Assembly: GCA_014529385.2 (NCBI GenBank)
Contig: CM043944.1
Location: 79,204,384-79,268,383, forward strand
Reading direction: 5' to 3'
Origin: Adiantum capillus-veneris
Lineage: Eukaryota; Streptophyta; Polypodiopsida; Polypodiales; Pteridaceae
Length of the DNA stretch: 64,000 nt
Positions 23,198 to 33,734 of this stretch are shown piece by piece. Position numbers and translations under genes: made by a program. Position 1 is the first letter of the stretch; each line of letters opens with the position of its first letter. The notes under the pieces were generated by a model. The model had not been told where the DNA came from. It was given only the letters and a program-made list of their open reading frames with translations, and did no database searches.

Positions 23198-23519
23198 TCA
23201 CATTCCCTTCTTGGACATATGTCCTAACCGGCTATGCCACAAAGAAACATTCGGCTGCTCGGTTACATTGATTACATTTTTAGAGACATTTGATACATAA
23301 ATCATGTAAAGTCCTCCAGAATTTACTCCATGTGCTACTGTCATAGAACCCTTGGATATCTTCCACATGTTCTGTCCAAAAGTAGTGACGTAGCCAGCAT
23401 CATCAAGTAAACTTGTGTTGATCAAGCTCTTTGTAATTGCGGAAACATGTCTCACATTCTTCAGCGTGAAAGAAGAGCCATTCTGAAACTTCAGTTGGAC
23501 ATCTCCAACACCAAAGATC
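23198..23519 (-). pseudogene. Copia B protease remnant and gag-pre-integrase
   Basis: The frame 23455-23198 reads the conserved LKNVRHVSAITKSLINTS-type segment downstream of the copia protease, then VSLWHSRLGHMSKKGM, the histidine-containing start of the gag-pre-integrase domain. Just upstream (about 23520-23470) the reading goes from the Gag tail directly into IFGVGDVQLKFQNG. The 40-50 residues that normally hold the aspartic protease active site (DSGAS) are missing. Without protease the polyprotein could not be processed. Confidence 0.8.
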
Positions 23520-24401
23520 TCACATGTCTCCTGACACTAGACTGTCATCCTCTACAACAGTGTTTGTCACATTTATTTCTTGAATCTTCACTGAGGACTT
23601 GTTCTTCTCACCGTGGTCTTCTGCTTTCTCTTTGCCTTTTTCTGCTTTCCATTCTCTGCAGTCTCTTTTCATGTGACCCTTCTTGCCACAATGGTAGCAT
23701 TCTATGTCACTCTTTCCTTTAGCATTGCGGGACTTGCTACGAGACTGATTCCTCTTTCCACCTTTGTACTTTTCTTTGGTCCTTCCCCTGACAACTAAGG
23801 CTGTTCCTTTGCCTTTGTCCATTGTCTTTCTGTTGGTTTCTTCAATAAACAGACTGCCTTCTACACCTGCTATGGTCAAACCATCTGGAGGTGCAGAATT
23901 ACTCAAAGTTGTGCGAAAAGTGTCCCAACTTTCCGGCAATGTGATCAACAGGAACATAGGTCTAACAGGTTCATCAAACTTGACACCTTGAGCTGACAAC
24001 TGACTGTAGATGGTGTTGAATTCATTCAAATGATTGGACATATGTATCCCTTCTTTCATCTCCAAGTCAACAAGCTTCTTAAGCCAGTATACCTGTGAAG
24101 CTGCACTCTGCTTCTCATAAAGATCACTCAACTTTGTCCATGCTTCATAAGCCGACATCTCGTCTGCTACATTGAAGTAAACGCTTTCTGCCAAAGTCAG
24201 CATAATGGTAGAAAGTGCCAATTCATCCATTTCGCTCCATTCATCTTCGTCCATATCTTGTGGTTTTATCCCCTTGAGCTTTATAGGTTTTATCTGCTTC
24301 TTCTGTACCAACACGTGCCAAATCTCCTTCTTCCACAATGGGAAATTGGTTCCATATAGCTTCTTGATATTGTAAAGAGCAGTGTCCTGTGATCCAGCCA
24401 T
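23520..24401 (-). CDS. Copia B Gag polyprotein (open)
   Basis: An uninterrupted 293-residue frame starting MAGSQDTALYNIKKLYGTNF, the normal start of plant copia Gag, with the ATG at 24401-24399. Residues of about 20-190 form the UBN2/retrotransposon-gag domain: YEAWTKLSDLYEKQSAASQV, then LKKLVDLEMKEG and LLITLPESWDTF. A basic linker follows, and then a CCHC zinc knuckle (CYHCGKKGHMKRDC, about residues 236-249) that binds element RNA. The frame ends at 23520 in what was the Gag-protease linker. It is the only long intact frame in this element. In principle it could supply Gag in trans, but there is no evidence of expression. Confidence 0.88.
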   Translation of the reverse strand: MAGSQDTALYNIKKLYGTNFPLWKKEIWHVLVQKKQIKPIKLKGIKPQDMDEDEWSEMDELALSTIMLTLAESVYFNVADEMSAYEAWTKLSDLYEKQSAASQVYWLKKLVDLEMKEGIHMSNHLNEFNTIYSQLSAQGVKFDEPVRPMFLLITLPESWDTFRTTLSNSAPPDGLTIAGVEGSLFIEETNRKTMDKGKGTALVVRGRTKEKYKGGKRNQSRSKSRNAKGKSDIECYHCGKKGHMKRDCREWKAEKGKEKAEDHGEKNKSSVKIQEINVTNTVVEDDSLVSGDM

Positions 24402-25482
24402 AGCTACGCTTCTTAGTAGTTTACTTTCTTGGGAAAAATTGGGCAGAGTTTCCCCTATAAACTGACCTCTGAAACAATATCAACCTGTCAAATGAACCAA
24501 GAAAGCTTCAGATTCTACAGGAATTTTGGCAGAGTCTCCTTTGTAAAATGGCTCTGGTGTACTCAAAAACAGACCAAAAACAGCTCAAAAAACCACTGTC
24601 TCTCTAACACTGTAAGCTGTGGGTAAACATGTCCTGCACCTGTACTGTCTCTCACTGTCCTGTCACTGTCCTGTAAGCATAGACTGCGACAATGCCTCAA
24701 CGGCAGTAAAGCAAAGATGCAATCCCAACTGTCTAACTCACAGTCAATACATCCTAGCTGCCTATCTAAGGGTGCTCGAGGGATAGCTCCAAGACCTATA
24801 TCATCGAAAGGATCTCAACATTTGAGAATCCCCCAGCTCAATAAAACCTCACTCGACCCTCAACAAAGGTTGCAGTAAATCTGACAGTACATAGACTTCC
24901 CACAAAGTCATACATCCCCAAATTTCCCACTGTATGCTGTAACCGCTGTGGCGGTTGTTTGCTGCGTGACTCACAGCCAGCAAACCCTCAACAGACATAC
25001 ATCATCTCTGAAAATACATCCCATGTGGAAGTACCTGCAATGTCAAGATGAAATTTGGAATATCAAGCAGCAAACACAAGCTACATGATGAACTAGTGGA
25101 TGTCGCCTACAGTCTGTGTAGGTGCGCCCGTGTCGTATGTGACACGCCTCCAAGAACTGTAAGCCATCCTTCTTTGTGTAGATAGCCACAAATCAGCACT
25201 CTGGAAGTGCAGATATCCTTAGCACTTGCAGTCATAGGCCGAAACCCCAAATTTGTAGAGTCGGATCTGCACCCGCCAAGACCACATAGTCGAAAATGGT
25301 CTCCGCAGATCTTTGTCGAAGCCGAACGGTGGCCGAGATGACCTCATAATGAAATTTTGAGAACACCAAGCCCTTCGGACTTTCCCACAGGAATTGGACC
25401 GTGTCTTCGCCTGTTGAATCTCACTCCAATCTGAGCAGGTGACTCTGGCTACCTGCAAATGCTGCCCCGAGCCTCGATCTAA
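24402..25482 (-). other. Untranslated leader of copia B
   Basis: About 1.1 kb between the primer site and the Gag ATG. No frame of note. It would contain the packaging signal and the RNA leader. Its length resembles the leader of the related copia element E (41114-42459). Confidence 0.6.
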
Positions 25483-25494
25483 GCTCTGATACCA
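25483..25494 (-). other. Primer-binding site of copia B (tRNA-Met)
   Basis: The minus strand reads TGGTATCAGAGC, an exact match to the complement of the plant initiator tRNA-Met 3' end. It lies two bases inside the LTR. Confidence 0.95.
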
Positions 25495-25496
25495 GT

Positions 25497-25690
25497 TGAA
25501 GGAGTACGAGTGGAAGTGCAACGCGAGAGAGAGAGTGCGAGAAGAATGGCACGACGATATGGTGAACTCGCTCTACTGTAATGTGTAGAGTATAGTGAGT
25601 TCTTATTAGGTTTTTACAAAAGAATATGTGTGCATACCTGGCAGCCCACCCACTTACCTGGGCGACCACATTGGGCTTTATACCCCAACA
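25497..25690 (-). repeat. 5' LTR of copia B
   Basis: A 194-bp terminal repeat reading TGTTGGGGTATAAAGCC...CCTTCA on the minus strand. The TATAAAG near its start may act as a core promoter. It is followed outside by the target duplication AGGGT at 25691-25695. Confidence 0.93.
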
Positions 25691-25953
25691 AGGGTAAACT
25701 TTGTAAGTCAGTATATAAGAAAACCTAGCACTAGCACTTTCTGGCAGAAGAGGTAGCAAGGACCAGGCGTTCGACAGTGCACCTTCTCAGCAAGACTCCT
25801 CGGCAAGCAACCTAGCGTTTTCAGCCACCAAAAGGACCAGCGTTTTTTATCAAGTGCAAATCAGCCCCAGCGTTTTGCAGTTGTAGATCAGCCTAAAGAC
25901 ATTAGACCACAACAGATGGTCTGCACTTCGCACGCACGCACACACACAGACAC

Positions 25954-25955
<2 letters not shown>

Positions 25956-26014
<59 letters not shown>
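25956..26014 (+). repeat. (GA)n microsatellite
   Basis: A GA tract of about 59 bp preceded by short CACG and CA runs. Confidence 0.97.
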
Positions 26015-26016
<2 letters not shown>

Positions 26017-27130
26017 CCAGTACCCCGCATCGTCTTGAGTAATTGAAAAACCATGCCACACCCCAAAAGGGAGAAAATGAATAATATTTTTAATGGATAT
26101 TCTAAATTCAAACTGCACTTTCTCTTTGGTTTTCAATATATGCTAACAAGCACAAGTAACTAGCATTGTCTGGGACAACATTTTCAATTTTTGTTAGCAT
26201 GCTTATACCCAAAAAGGGTGACATGCTAATTGAAATCAACAAGAAATGGGTTCTGACTATGGAAGTAGCACCCTTTCTTCCAACATCTTTGGGAATATTT
26301 TATGTTTCTTCTTTATTCTCATGGTCCTTTGATGTATCTCTTGGACCTTGTCCATCCTGTGTAGGCTATTTGGCAGCCTCATCTGCAAGAAAGAAGCAAC
26401 AATGAGCATGATATAACTTTAAACATTATTATCTGCCTTAAGGACATAGCAAAACCATCTTTGTGTCATACACCTTCCTTCTCAACTTGTACGTGCACCT
26501 CCCAAAATTGTTCTTCACAATTGCTACCTCCTACAATCTCCACCTTTTTGGTAGGCTCAGCCTCTATAGCCATGACAAGTATTAAGGAATTAAGGACATT
26601 GCCTCAAGTTACATAGTGAATAAAAACTAAAAAGAAGACTCAAACAAGGTAGTGGCACCAGGCGCTACTACTGAGGAGTCTTTTATAGAAATTTTGGAAA
26701 AAAAAGATGAGAAAAGGAGAAAAAAGGTGAGAGTAGTGGCTTCCAAAAAAAAAGGTTTCTTTTCTTTACCTTGATTATGTAGTAATTTATTTGAGAATGC
26801 TACAAGAAGATCTATGCCACTTAGCAAAATCCCATTGGAGGGATATAATTATTATTATTATTAAAAAATCAAAAGGGCGAAAGGTAGTGAGGTATTTTTG
26901 GAAAATGACTGGAGCATACCGTAGCTGGGGAGAGAGAGAGAGAGAGACCGCAAAGCTCTGGGCTATTTTTTGTTGCAGCTTGAAAGCCTCCAGCTCCGGA
27001 TGCAATCACCTACACGTGCAGCTTGAAGGCATCTCGCATCATGCAAGATGTTGGTATGGGCAAAAGAGTTTACGATGATCTTGTTAGTCAAAGCACACCA
27101 TAGTCGGGGAGAGAGAGTATATAAGGTGCG

Positions 27131-27133
<3 letters not shown>
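26015..27133. other. No recognisable gene
   Basis: AT-rich sequence with short frames only. A small GA run lies at about 26932-26946. I saw no element ends or protein similarity. Confidence 0.5.

Positions 27134-27183
<50 letters not shown>
27134..27183 (+). repeat. (GA)n microsatellite
   Basis: A GA tract of about 50 bp. Confidence 0.96.
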
Positions 27184-27187
<4 letters not shown>

Positions 27188-27287
27188 CAAAGCTAGCTTC
27201 CTGTCCGGATTCTTGTCTCTTGGAGTGCATTGATTGCGGGATATGCCCAACAGGGGCAGGTCCAGGAAACTTTGGACTGTTTTCTGC

Positions 27288-27326
27288 TAGAGAGAGAGAG
27301 AGAGAGATAGATAGATAGATAGATAG
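27288..27326 (+). repeat. (GA)n-(GATA)n compound microsatellite
   Basis: A short GA tract followed by about five GATA units. On the minus strand it lies just beyond the end of the LINE frame, so it could mark the LINE 3' end. Confidence 0.9.
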
Positions 27327-27379
27327 TTCTATTATCGTCCTGGGAGGTCAAATATGACCTATGGGACCAAATGAACATG

Positions 27380-28441
27380 TCACGTGGTGTGAGTGGAGTT
27401 CTTAAGTGACTCTCGATGCTCAAAAATGGCTGAAATGAGCGTCGCAATAGAGAGTCCACATCGTGGTTGGGAGAGGAAGGTATGTAGGGAGAGATCATGG
27501 CTAAATATATGGGGAAAAGAGGACCTAATGTGGTCAAAAGCTGAGCACTCAAGTAGTGTGTGGTACTCACTCTCTCGCACTTGACGAGGGCATAAGGTGC
27601 AAAGTCGATGACACTCCTCGCAAGTGCCCCAACGTCCTTTCTCGCAGCGTACAGAATGGGAGCTAAGACGAATGGAGGCAATGGTGCGGATCACACTCAA
27701 CGGGATGGGCTCAAGGATGTAGGAATGTGTTCGGTTACCTCGTTCCGAGAAGAAGAGAGATTTGTAGTTTGGGGCAACGTGTGTGGTGTAATGGCTGAAG
27801 CGAGAACCTCCGGATTTCTCCCAAGCCGTGATACATTGGCGTTGTAAGAAGGCCTCATTAACTTGGGAGTCGATCGACGCATCCTTGACCAAGTGACATG
27901 CATCCCATCTTCCAAACCATTTTTTTATATCAAGCATCCACCCCGAACTTAGTATTTTGCTCTTGCATGTCTTTTGAACCATTTGACTTGCTTCATATGC
28001 GATTCTAGGAAGTCGATGCAAAGGGCTACATTGTGTCTTACGCATGTACTCCACAACCCTTTGCATGCCCAAGACCTCAATGGGAAGCAATCCGGACTCA
28101 AGAAGTAAGAGCATGTAGGGTGTTTGTGTCTTGACTTGGAGAAAGTTGGTGAGAAAACGCTTTTGGACATTCTCAAACTCTTTCCAAGTAGACTTCCCGA
28201 TGCTTCCACCCCACACCTCCACTCCATAAAGAAGCACCGGTGTCACCAATGTGTCAAAGAGGTACTTTTTGAGAGCCCAACACTTGATCTCTCCTGCATT
28301 GCACATGTTCTCAAATGCATAATAGGCCCTCTTTCCGGCTTCCAAGCGACGCCTTGCACAATCCTTCCATTTATGATTGGATGGAAACGGCTTTACCATT
28401 ATTGAGCCATAAGAAGTCCGAAAGGAGCTAGCCCTTGGCAA
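27380..28441 (-). pseudogene. LINE (non-LTR retrotransposon) ORF2 C-terminal part
   Basis: An open frame of 353 residues on the minus strand. It begins in the thumb/connector region after a LINE reverse transcriptase: YAFENMCNAGEIKCWALKKYLFDTLVTPVLLYGVEVWGG is the conserved block ending in 'pvllYG.EvWg'. It ends with a Cys/His cluster (CRLCTLCPRQ... then EYHTLLECSAFDHIRSSF) like the C-terminal zinc finger of such proteins. The endonuclease and RT palm are absent, consistent with the 5' truncation common in LINEs. It abuts the plus-strand gypsy Gag (28601) and occupies the place where that element's 5' LTR should be. The frame itself has no stop, suggesting a fairly young insertion. Confidence 0.75.
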
Positions 28442-28600
28442 CTCTGCTATGTTAGACCTACTCCTCTACTCTCTATAATTAACCACTTTGAGCCGTGGGT
28501 GTAGATACTTAAGAGCCGATTTTCAAAGGCTAAGAGGAGTGGCAACTAAGGTTTTGTATTGCCAAAGCATACACTAAGTATAAACATAAATTTTGCTAAC

Positions 28601-29851
28601 ATGGCTGTCAATAATCAAGAGAGTAGAATGAACATTGATAGCTTTGATTTTGCACATGAAGGTGCTAATGATGATGCTCCCATGTTTGTGAATTATCTCG
28701 TCACTAGGTTGCAACAAGCTATGGGCAACCCTGTTTTGCAAGCCGAAGTTACTCAACAACTTCGTGCTTATGGAATTTCCCTTCCTCTCCCAGAGGAGAG
28801 AGAGCTTAGGAGGCCTCTTGAAGAGACCCCCAAAAGAAGACTCTCTCCCATTCGAGAGGAGGAATACAAAGAGAAAGAAAGCAATGACAGTCTAAGTTCT
28901 TCTGAAGATGTGGCTCCACGAAGACGGCGGTCTAGACGATCGCCTACTCCTCCCAAGAGGAAAAGAGCAACCTATAGTCCTTCTCCTCATCACTCTGAAA
29001 GGCAAGAGAGGAAACAAAGGAAGAAAAGGGCTAGGAAGAGGTCACCCTCTTCTCCTTCTTCTTCACCTTCCTCCTCTTCCGATGAAAGTTATGGCTCTTC
29101 TCCTAGAGAATACAAGAGGGGAGGACATCGCAAATCATTTCCTGCATGGCGAAGGTCACAAAAGCTAAAGAAGTTCAAGGAGGGAGGAAAGAGTATCTCT
29201 TTTCTCACCTACGATGGCACCTTTGGTGCTACCGACAAAGTTTTGGCCTTCATCCAGCAATTTGATGCGGCCTTTGGGGACGAGGGCTTCACAGACTCCT
29301 CCAAGCTACGCCATGTAGCTATGCACTTCCAAAAATCAGCTCGTCAATGGTGGGCTAGCCTTCGTGGCAATGGAGAAGCCCCAAAGACATGGAAAACTCT
29401 ACGAGTTTCCATCATGAAGCAATTTCTTCCAAGCGATACTAAAGATAAAGTTCTTACCGAATGGCGCGGCTTGAAGCTTCTCTCTCATGAGTCTATCAAC
29501 AAGTATGTAGACAAGTTTTGGGATTTACATCTCAAAGCTACTGTCTTTCAAAAGATAGACTTTGCCGAGCAAAGACAGCAATTATGTGCGGGATTACCTG
29601 AAGAGATGGCCAAATACATCAACTCTCAACGGCTTGGTACTATTACCGAAGTAATCCATCACACCATGGTTGCTTCACGCATCAATTTCCATCAAGGGGC
29701 TAGACGTAATGTCAAGCCCATGGAAAACAAAGATAAAAATGATGCAAAGGGGAAATCCAATGCACAAAATAATTCCCAAGGCACTTCCAACAACAACAAT
29801 CCGTCCAAGGAGAAGGGAGTTTACAAAGGTAAAAACAAACTCTCTCCTTAA
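28601..29851 (+). pseudogene. Gypsy C Gag
   Basis: The open frame starts MAVNNQESRMNIDSFDF; the ATG at 28601 is preferred over 28559 because it begins the conserved part. An Arg/Ser-rich, highly basic region (about residues 95-190) precedes the capsid domain (FIQQFDAAFGDEGF, then SARQWWASLRGNGEAPKTW, to INKYVDKFWDLHLKA). The frame stops at TAA 29849-29851. The second copy at 61.9 kb has a sense codon there and continues into ELEAFRKDHKCF. The zinc knuckle (CFKCGEQGHGYRS) follows in frame, with its last Cys replaced by a TGA at about 29923. Gag is therefore truncated before its RNA-binding knuckle. Confidence 0.88.
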
Positions 29852-30772
29852 GAGCTTGAAGCTTTTCGCAAGGACCATAAATGTTTCAAGTGTGGGGAGC
29901 AAGGACATGGCTATCGTTCTTGACCCAAGAAGAATACTCGCAATGAGACTCCTAGGGCTTCCACCATCGAAGCTCCAAAAGAGGATGCTCATTGCAAAGG
30001 ATCATCACTCTCCTATGCTTGGGGAAAGGTAAGAGAGCATGATGCCTTCATCTTGTTTGACCCTGGCTCTACTCTCAACTTCATATCAATAGAGTTGGCC
30101 ACCAAGTTGGGCATTCAAGCTTTTGAGATGGGAGATATAGTAACAGCTGATGCAGCTTTCAAGGGACAACAAGCCTCCGTTACTCCCTTGATTGGGAAGT
30201 TGAGGCTTCATGTCCAAAGCTATGTCGACAAAGAAGACTTCTTCATCTCTCCTCTCCAACATCAAGATGTTATCCTAGGGGCACCATGGTTTGATCGCAT
30301 GGCTGCCAACATGAAGTTCCCTGAAAGGAGAATTTACTTCACCTACAGGGGAAAGAACATGTATATAGATGCTAGTGAGCGTGGTCGCACTATTCCACTT
30401 GTAAATCCTCTTTCTTTTGATAAATCAATGAAGAGCTCCGTTTCTGCGTACATGATTTATGTCAAAGAGTCTCTAAAAGCTAATAATGTTTCATCAAATG
30501 AAAATGATAGGAATCAAGAAGAGTTAGACTTGTCTACTTTTCTAAAAGGATTCCAAGATGTGTTCATCGATGATATCCCTATGGACCTACCTCCAAAACG
30601 AGGGGATGATGACCATCGTATTGAGCTCCTTCCAGGAAGCTCACCGCCTAACAAACCTCCTTATCGAGTCTCACAAGCTCAACAAGAGGAGATTATGAGG
30701 CAAGTACAGGAATTGGTAGACAAAGAGATGGTGAGGCTAGTTCCTCTCCCTTTTGTTCTCCAGTCCTTTTAG
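29852..30772 (+). pseudogene. Gypsy C zinc knuckle and aspartic protease
   Basis: After the stops described for Gag, the frame enters protease. FDPGSTLNFIS carries Asp-Pro-Gly where retropepsins have Asp-Ser/Thr-Gly. It is followed by IGKLRLHVQSYVDKEDFFI and VILGAPWFDRM, the second conserved protease block (iLG.pWl). The frame then reads the protease-RT linker (FQDVFIDDIPMDLPPKRGDDD, PPYRVSQAQQEEI). At about 30735-30770 a frameshift occurs in the segment that normally reads SSSPF(C/Y)SPVLLVQKKDG. A DPG active site also occurs in the copy at 62.17 kb, so it belongs to the family. Confidence 0.85.
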
Positions 30773-32012
30773 TGCAAAAGAAAGATGGTACATACCGTAT
30801 GTGTGTGGACTATCGAGCACTAAACCATATCACTATCAAAAACAGATTTCCCGTGCCTCGGGTAGAAGATCTGTTTGATAAGCTACAAGGCTCTACCTAC
30901 TTCAGTAGGATTGACCTTAAGAGTGGCTATCATCAAATAAGGATAGTGGATGAAGATATCCTAAAGACCGCGTTTCGCACAACATTTGGTCTTTATGAAT
31001 ATCTAGTCATGCCTTTTCGCTTGACTAATGCACCAGCTACTTTCAATCGTCTCATGGAGAAATTTTTTAGACCATATCGTAAATTCACTGGAGTGTTCTT
31101 TGATGATATCATCATCTACTCCAAATCTTTGGAGGAACATAAGCAACATCTCCAAGTGATTTTTCAAGCCTTGAGGGAAAACAAACTTTTTCTCAACCAA
31201 AAGAAAAGTGAATTCTTCCTTCAAGAGATTCAATATCTAGGTCATATTATCTCTCACGATGGTATTCGTATGGATCCATCAAAGTTAGAGGTAATAAAAT
31301 CATGGCCTAACCCAAGGAATCTACATGAGCTAAGAAGCTTTATTGGTATGTGTGCATACTATAGACGCTTCATAGCAAAATTCTCTCAAGTAGCAGGACC
31401 ACTACACGACTTAACAAAGAAGAACGTTAAGTTTGTATGGACTGCTAAGGAGCAAAATGCTTTTGAAAAACTCAAAGAGAAGCTTACTTCCCAACCAGTC
31501 CTCGTGCTTCCGGATCTCTCAAAACCATTTGAGGTCCAATGTGATGCGTGTGGTGATTGCCTTGGAGCGGTTTTGCTTCAAGAAGGGCATGCCATAGCAT
31601 ATGAGAGCCGAAGGCTCAATAGTGATGAACGAGTCTTGGGCATTTATGAGAAAGAGCTTTTAGCTGTTCTACATGCCCTAGATACATGGAAGCACTACCT
31701 ATTGGGGACTCCATTTATCCTATGAACCGACCACCAAAGTCTCAAGTATTTCATGACGCAAACCAAACTTTTCGACAAACAAATGAGGTGGGCAAATTTT
31801 CTTTCGCAATTTAATTTCCATATTGCTCGCATAGCTGGTAAGCACAATCAAGTTGCCGATGCACTTTCACGACGACCAAAAGTTAATGCGGTGTCTATAG
31901 CTACTCACAATGATCTATCCTCTATGATAGATGAGTATGCTACTGACCCTGACTTTAGAGACAGAATGTCAACCCTTGCTTTGGGGAAGAAAGAGGAACC
32001 ATTCACCTTGTA
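30772..32012 (+). pseudogene. Gypsy C reverse transcriptase and RNase H
   Basis: The 317-residue frame 30772-31725 holds RT motifs in order: KDGTYRMCVDYRALN, RIDLKSGYHQIR, the catalytic FFDDIIIYSK (about residues 110-119), YLGHIIS and SFIGMCAYYRRFI. RNase H follows with VQCDACGDCLGAVLLQEG and then YEKELLAVLHALDTWKHYLLG. A TGA at 31723-31725 replaces the Arg codon usual before TDH(Q/R)SLKYF. The same frame continues to 32012 (ADALSRRP), where a TAG replaces the usual Gln. Both RT catalytic aspartates are intact. Nonsense mutations alone disable this part. Confidence 0.92.
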
Positions 32013-33375
32013 GGATGGTTATCTTATCCACGGCAATAGGCTATGTGTTACCCATTCCCTTCGTGAGAAGGTTATGTATGAATCCCAATCTCCTCCATAT
32101 GCAGGGCATAGAGGTATTCAACCTACTCTCCGAGGAGTAGAGACGTATTTCTATTGGCCTACCATGAAAGTGGACATACAAGAGTATGTTTCAAAATGTG
32201 TAGTATGCCAAAAGACCAAGTATGATAGAGGGAAGCAACTTGGATTACTCCAGCCATTGCCTATTCCAAATTCACCATGGGAGAGTATATCCATGGATTT
32301 CATCTTTGGATTACCCAAGTCTATCCATGGGAATACAGGAATATGGACAATAGTCGATAGGTTTAGCAAGCAAGCACATTTTATTCCTGTCAAAAAGACT
32401 ATTAAGGCACATCAAATGGCAACTCTCTTCATATCTCAGATTTTCAAGCACCATGGATTACCCACATCCATCGTGTCAGATAGAGATCCTAGAATGACCA
32501 GTAATTTCTGGAAAGGTCTCTTTGAAAATCTAGGAACAAAATTGAATTTCTCTTCGGCCTATCACCCACAAACGGATGGCCAAAGTGAGATAGCCAATCT
32601 TACGATACTCGATCTACTCAAGACTTATGTTACCGAAGTAGATCAACACTCACAATGGGAAAAGTATTTACCTCTAGTAGAGTATGCCTAAAATAATACT
32701 GTACATACTTCTACGGGGAAAGCACCTTTCGAGATCATAGAGGGAAGACCTAAAAGTCCCTTGCTACTCAAAGTACATGGGAAGATCTTCGGCGCCGATG
32801 AGTATAGCCGTGACATACAAGAATCTTTTCAAAATATTAGGGAGGCTATAGCCATCTCTCAACAAAGGCAAAAAGTTGCTGCTAATAAGCACAGAAGAGC
32901 CTTAATGTTCAAAGAAAATGATTGGGTCTTACTCAAGCTTCCTAAGGCTCAATTAAGGCAAACGACGGGCAAAAATCCTACGGGCCATCAAAAGTATTAT
33001 GCTAAACTAGCAAAAAGATACTATGGTCCTTTCCAAATCTTGAAGCCCATTAATGAGACGGCTTATCAACTCAAGTTGCCCAACCATTGGCTTATACACA
33101 ATGCCTTTCATGTAAGCCTACTTAAGCACTACAAAGGAGAGCCACCAACTGAACCAATTATTGAAGACCCTCCCGAAGTTGAAGACCAAGAAGAGGTGCT
33201 ACAACCCGAAGCTGTCCTTCGGCATGAAGACAAGGTACTACGACATGGTAAGATAATCCAACGGTATCTTATTAAGTTCAAAAATTATCCTTTTGAAGAT
33301 GCTAAATGGATGCAAGGAGTACAACTTAAGGATAGTATGAACCTTGTCAATGCTTACAATGCTACATTAGAGTAA
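32013..33375 (+). pseudogene. Gypsy C integrase with C-terminal chromodomain
   Basis: The zinc-binding HHCC region is present (AGHRGIQPTLRGVETYFYWP to CVVCQKTK). So are the DDE core residues: SMDFIFGLP, SDRDPRM, and GQSE in HPQTDGQSEIA. A TAA at about 32689-32691 replaces a Tyr-type codon in VEYA(Y)NNT. The second frame (32761-33375) reads the GPF/DNA-binding part (YYGPFQILKPI, LHNAFHVSLLK-like) and ends with a chromodomain (about the last 55 residues: YLIKFKNYPFEDAKW). The chromodomain puts it in the chromovirus lineage and would direct integration to marked chromatin. Lesions are few and single-base. Confidence 0.9.
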
Positions 33376-33734
33376 GCAAATGTACAACTCTCTTTTAATG
33401 ACTCATGTTTTTGTCTTATAAGACTAATCCTTTTTTTAATTGTGCACAAATTTAACTAGTATGCATGCTTAGAATCATGTTTGTGATGACGACGTCTCTC
33501 AAACACCAAGTAGAATTTGTCACTCTACTTTGGGAGAATGAAATGGACTAAAGAGCAGACATGCTTGCGCCAGCTATGTCTCCCAAGCACCAAATGGATT
33601 AGTCATCCATCTTGGAAAGATGTCATAGGGTAAAAAAGGGATCCTCTACCCGCTAAGTACGATTGACTAATGACTAAGCCTTTATCTCTTCTACCTCATA
33701 GTCGAGGACGACTATGATTTCAAGAGAGAGGTAA
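33376..33734 (+). other. Gypsy C 3' untranslated region with polypurine tract
   Basis: Non-coding DNA after the integrase stop. It contains repeated 'CTCCCAAGCACCAAATGG'-like segments. It ends in the purine tract CAAGAGAGAGGTAA (33721-33734) immediately before the TG of the 3' LTR. Confidence 0.65.

Larger units (their letters stand above)
20360..25690 (-). mobile_element. Full-length Ty1/copia element B, minus strand
   Basis: The 5,331-bp element is bounded by 192/194-bp LTRs and a perfect AGGGT duplication. On the minus strand the order is 5' LTR (25690-25497), tRNA-Met primer site (25494-25483), a 1.1-kb leader, Gag (24401-23520), protease remnant, integrase (23176-22079), reverse transcriptase/RNase H (22075-20629), polypurine tract (about 20570-20552) and 3' LTR. 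This order (integrase before RT) defines copia. The two LTRs show about a dozen differences, mostly C/T and G/A transitions. That indicates an old but not ancient insertion with methylation-type decay. Pol is disabled by a protease deletion, one stop and a frameshift. Confidence 0.95.
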
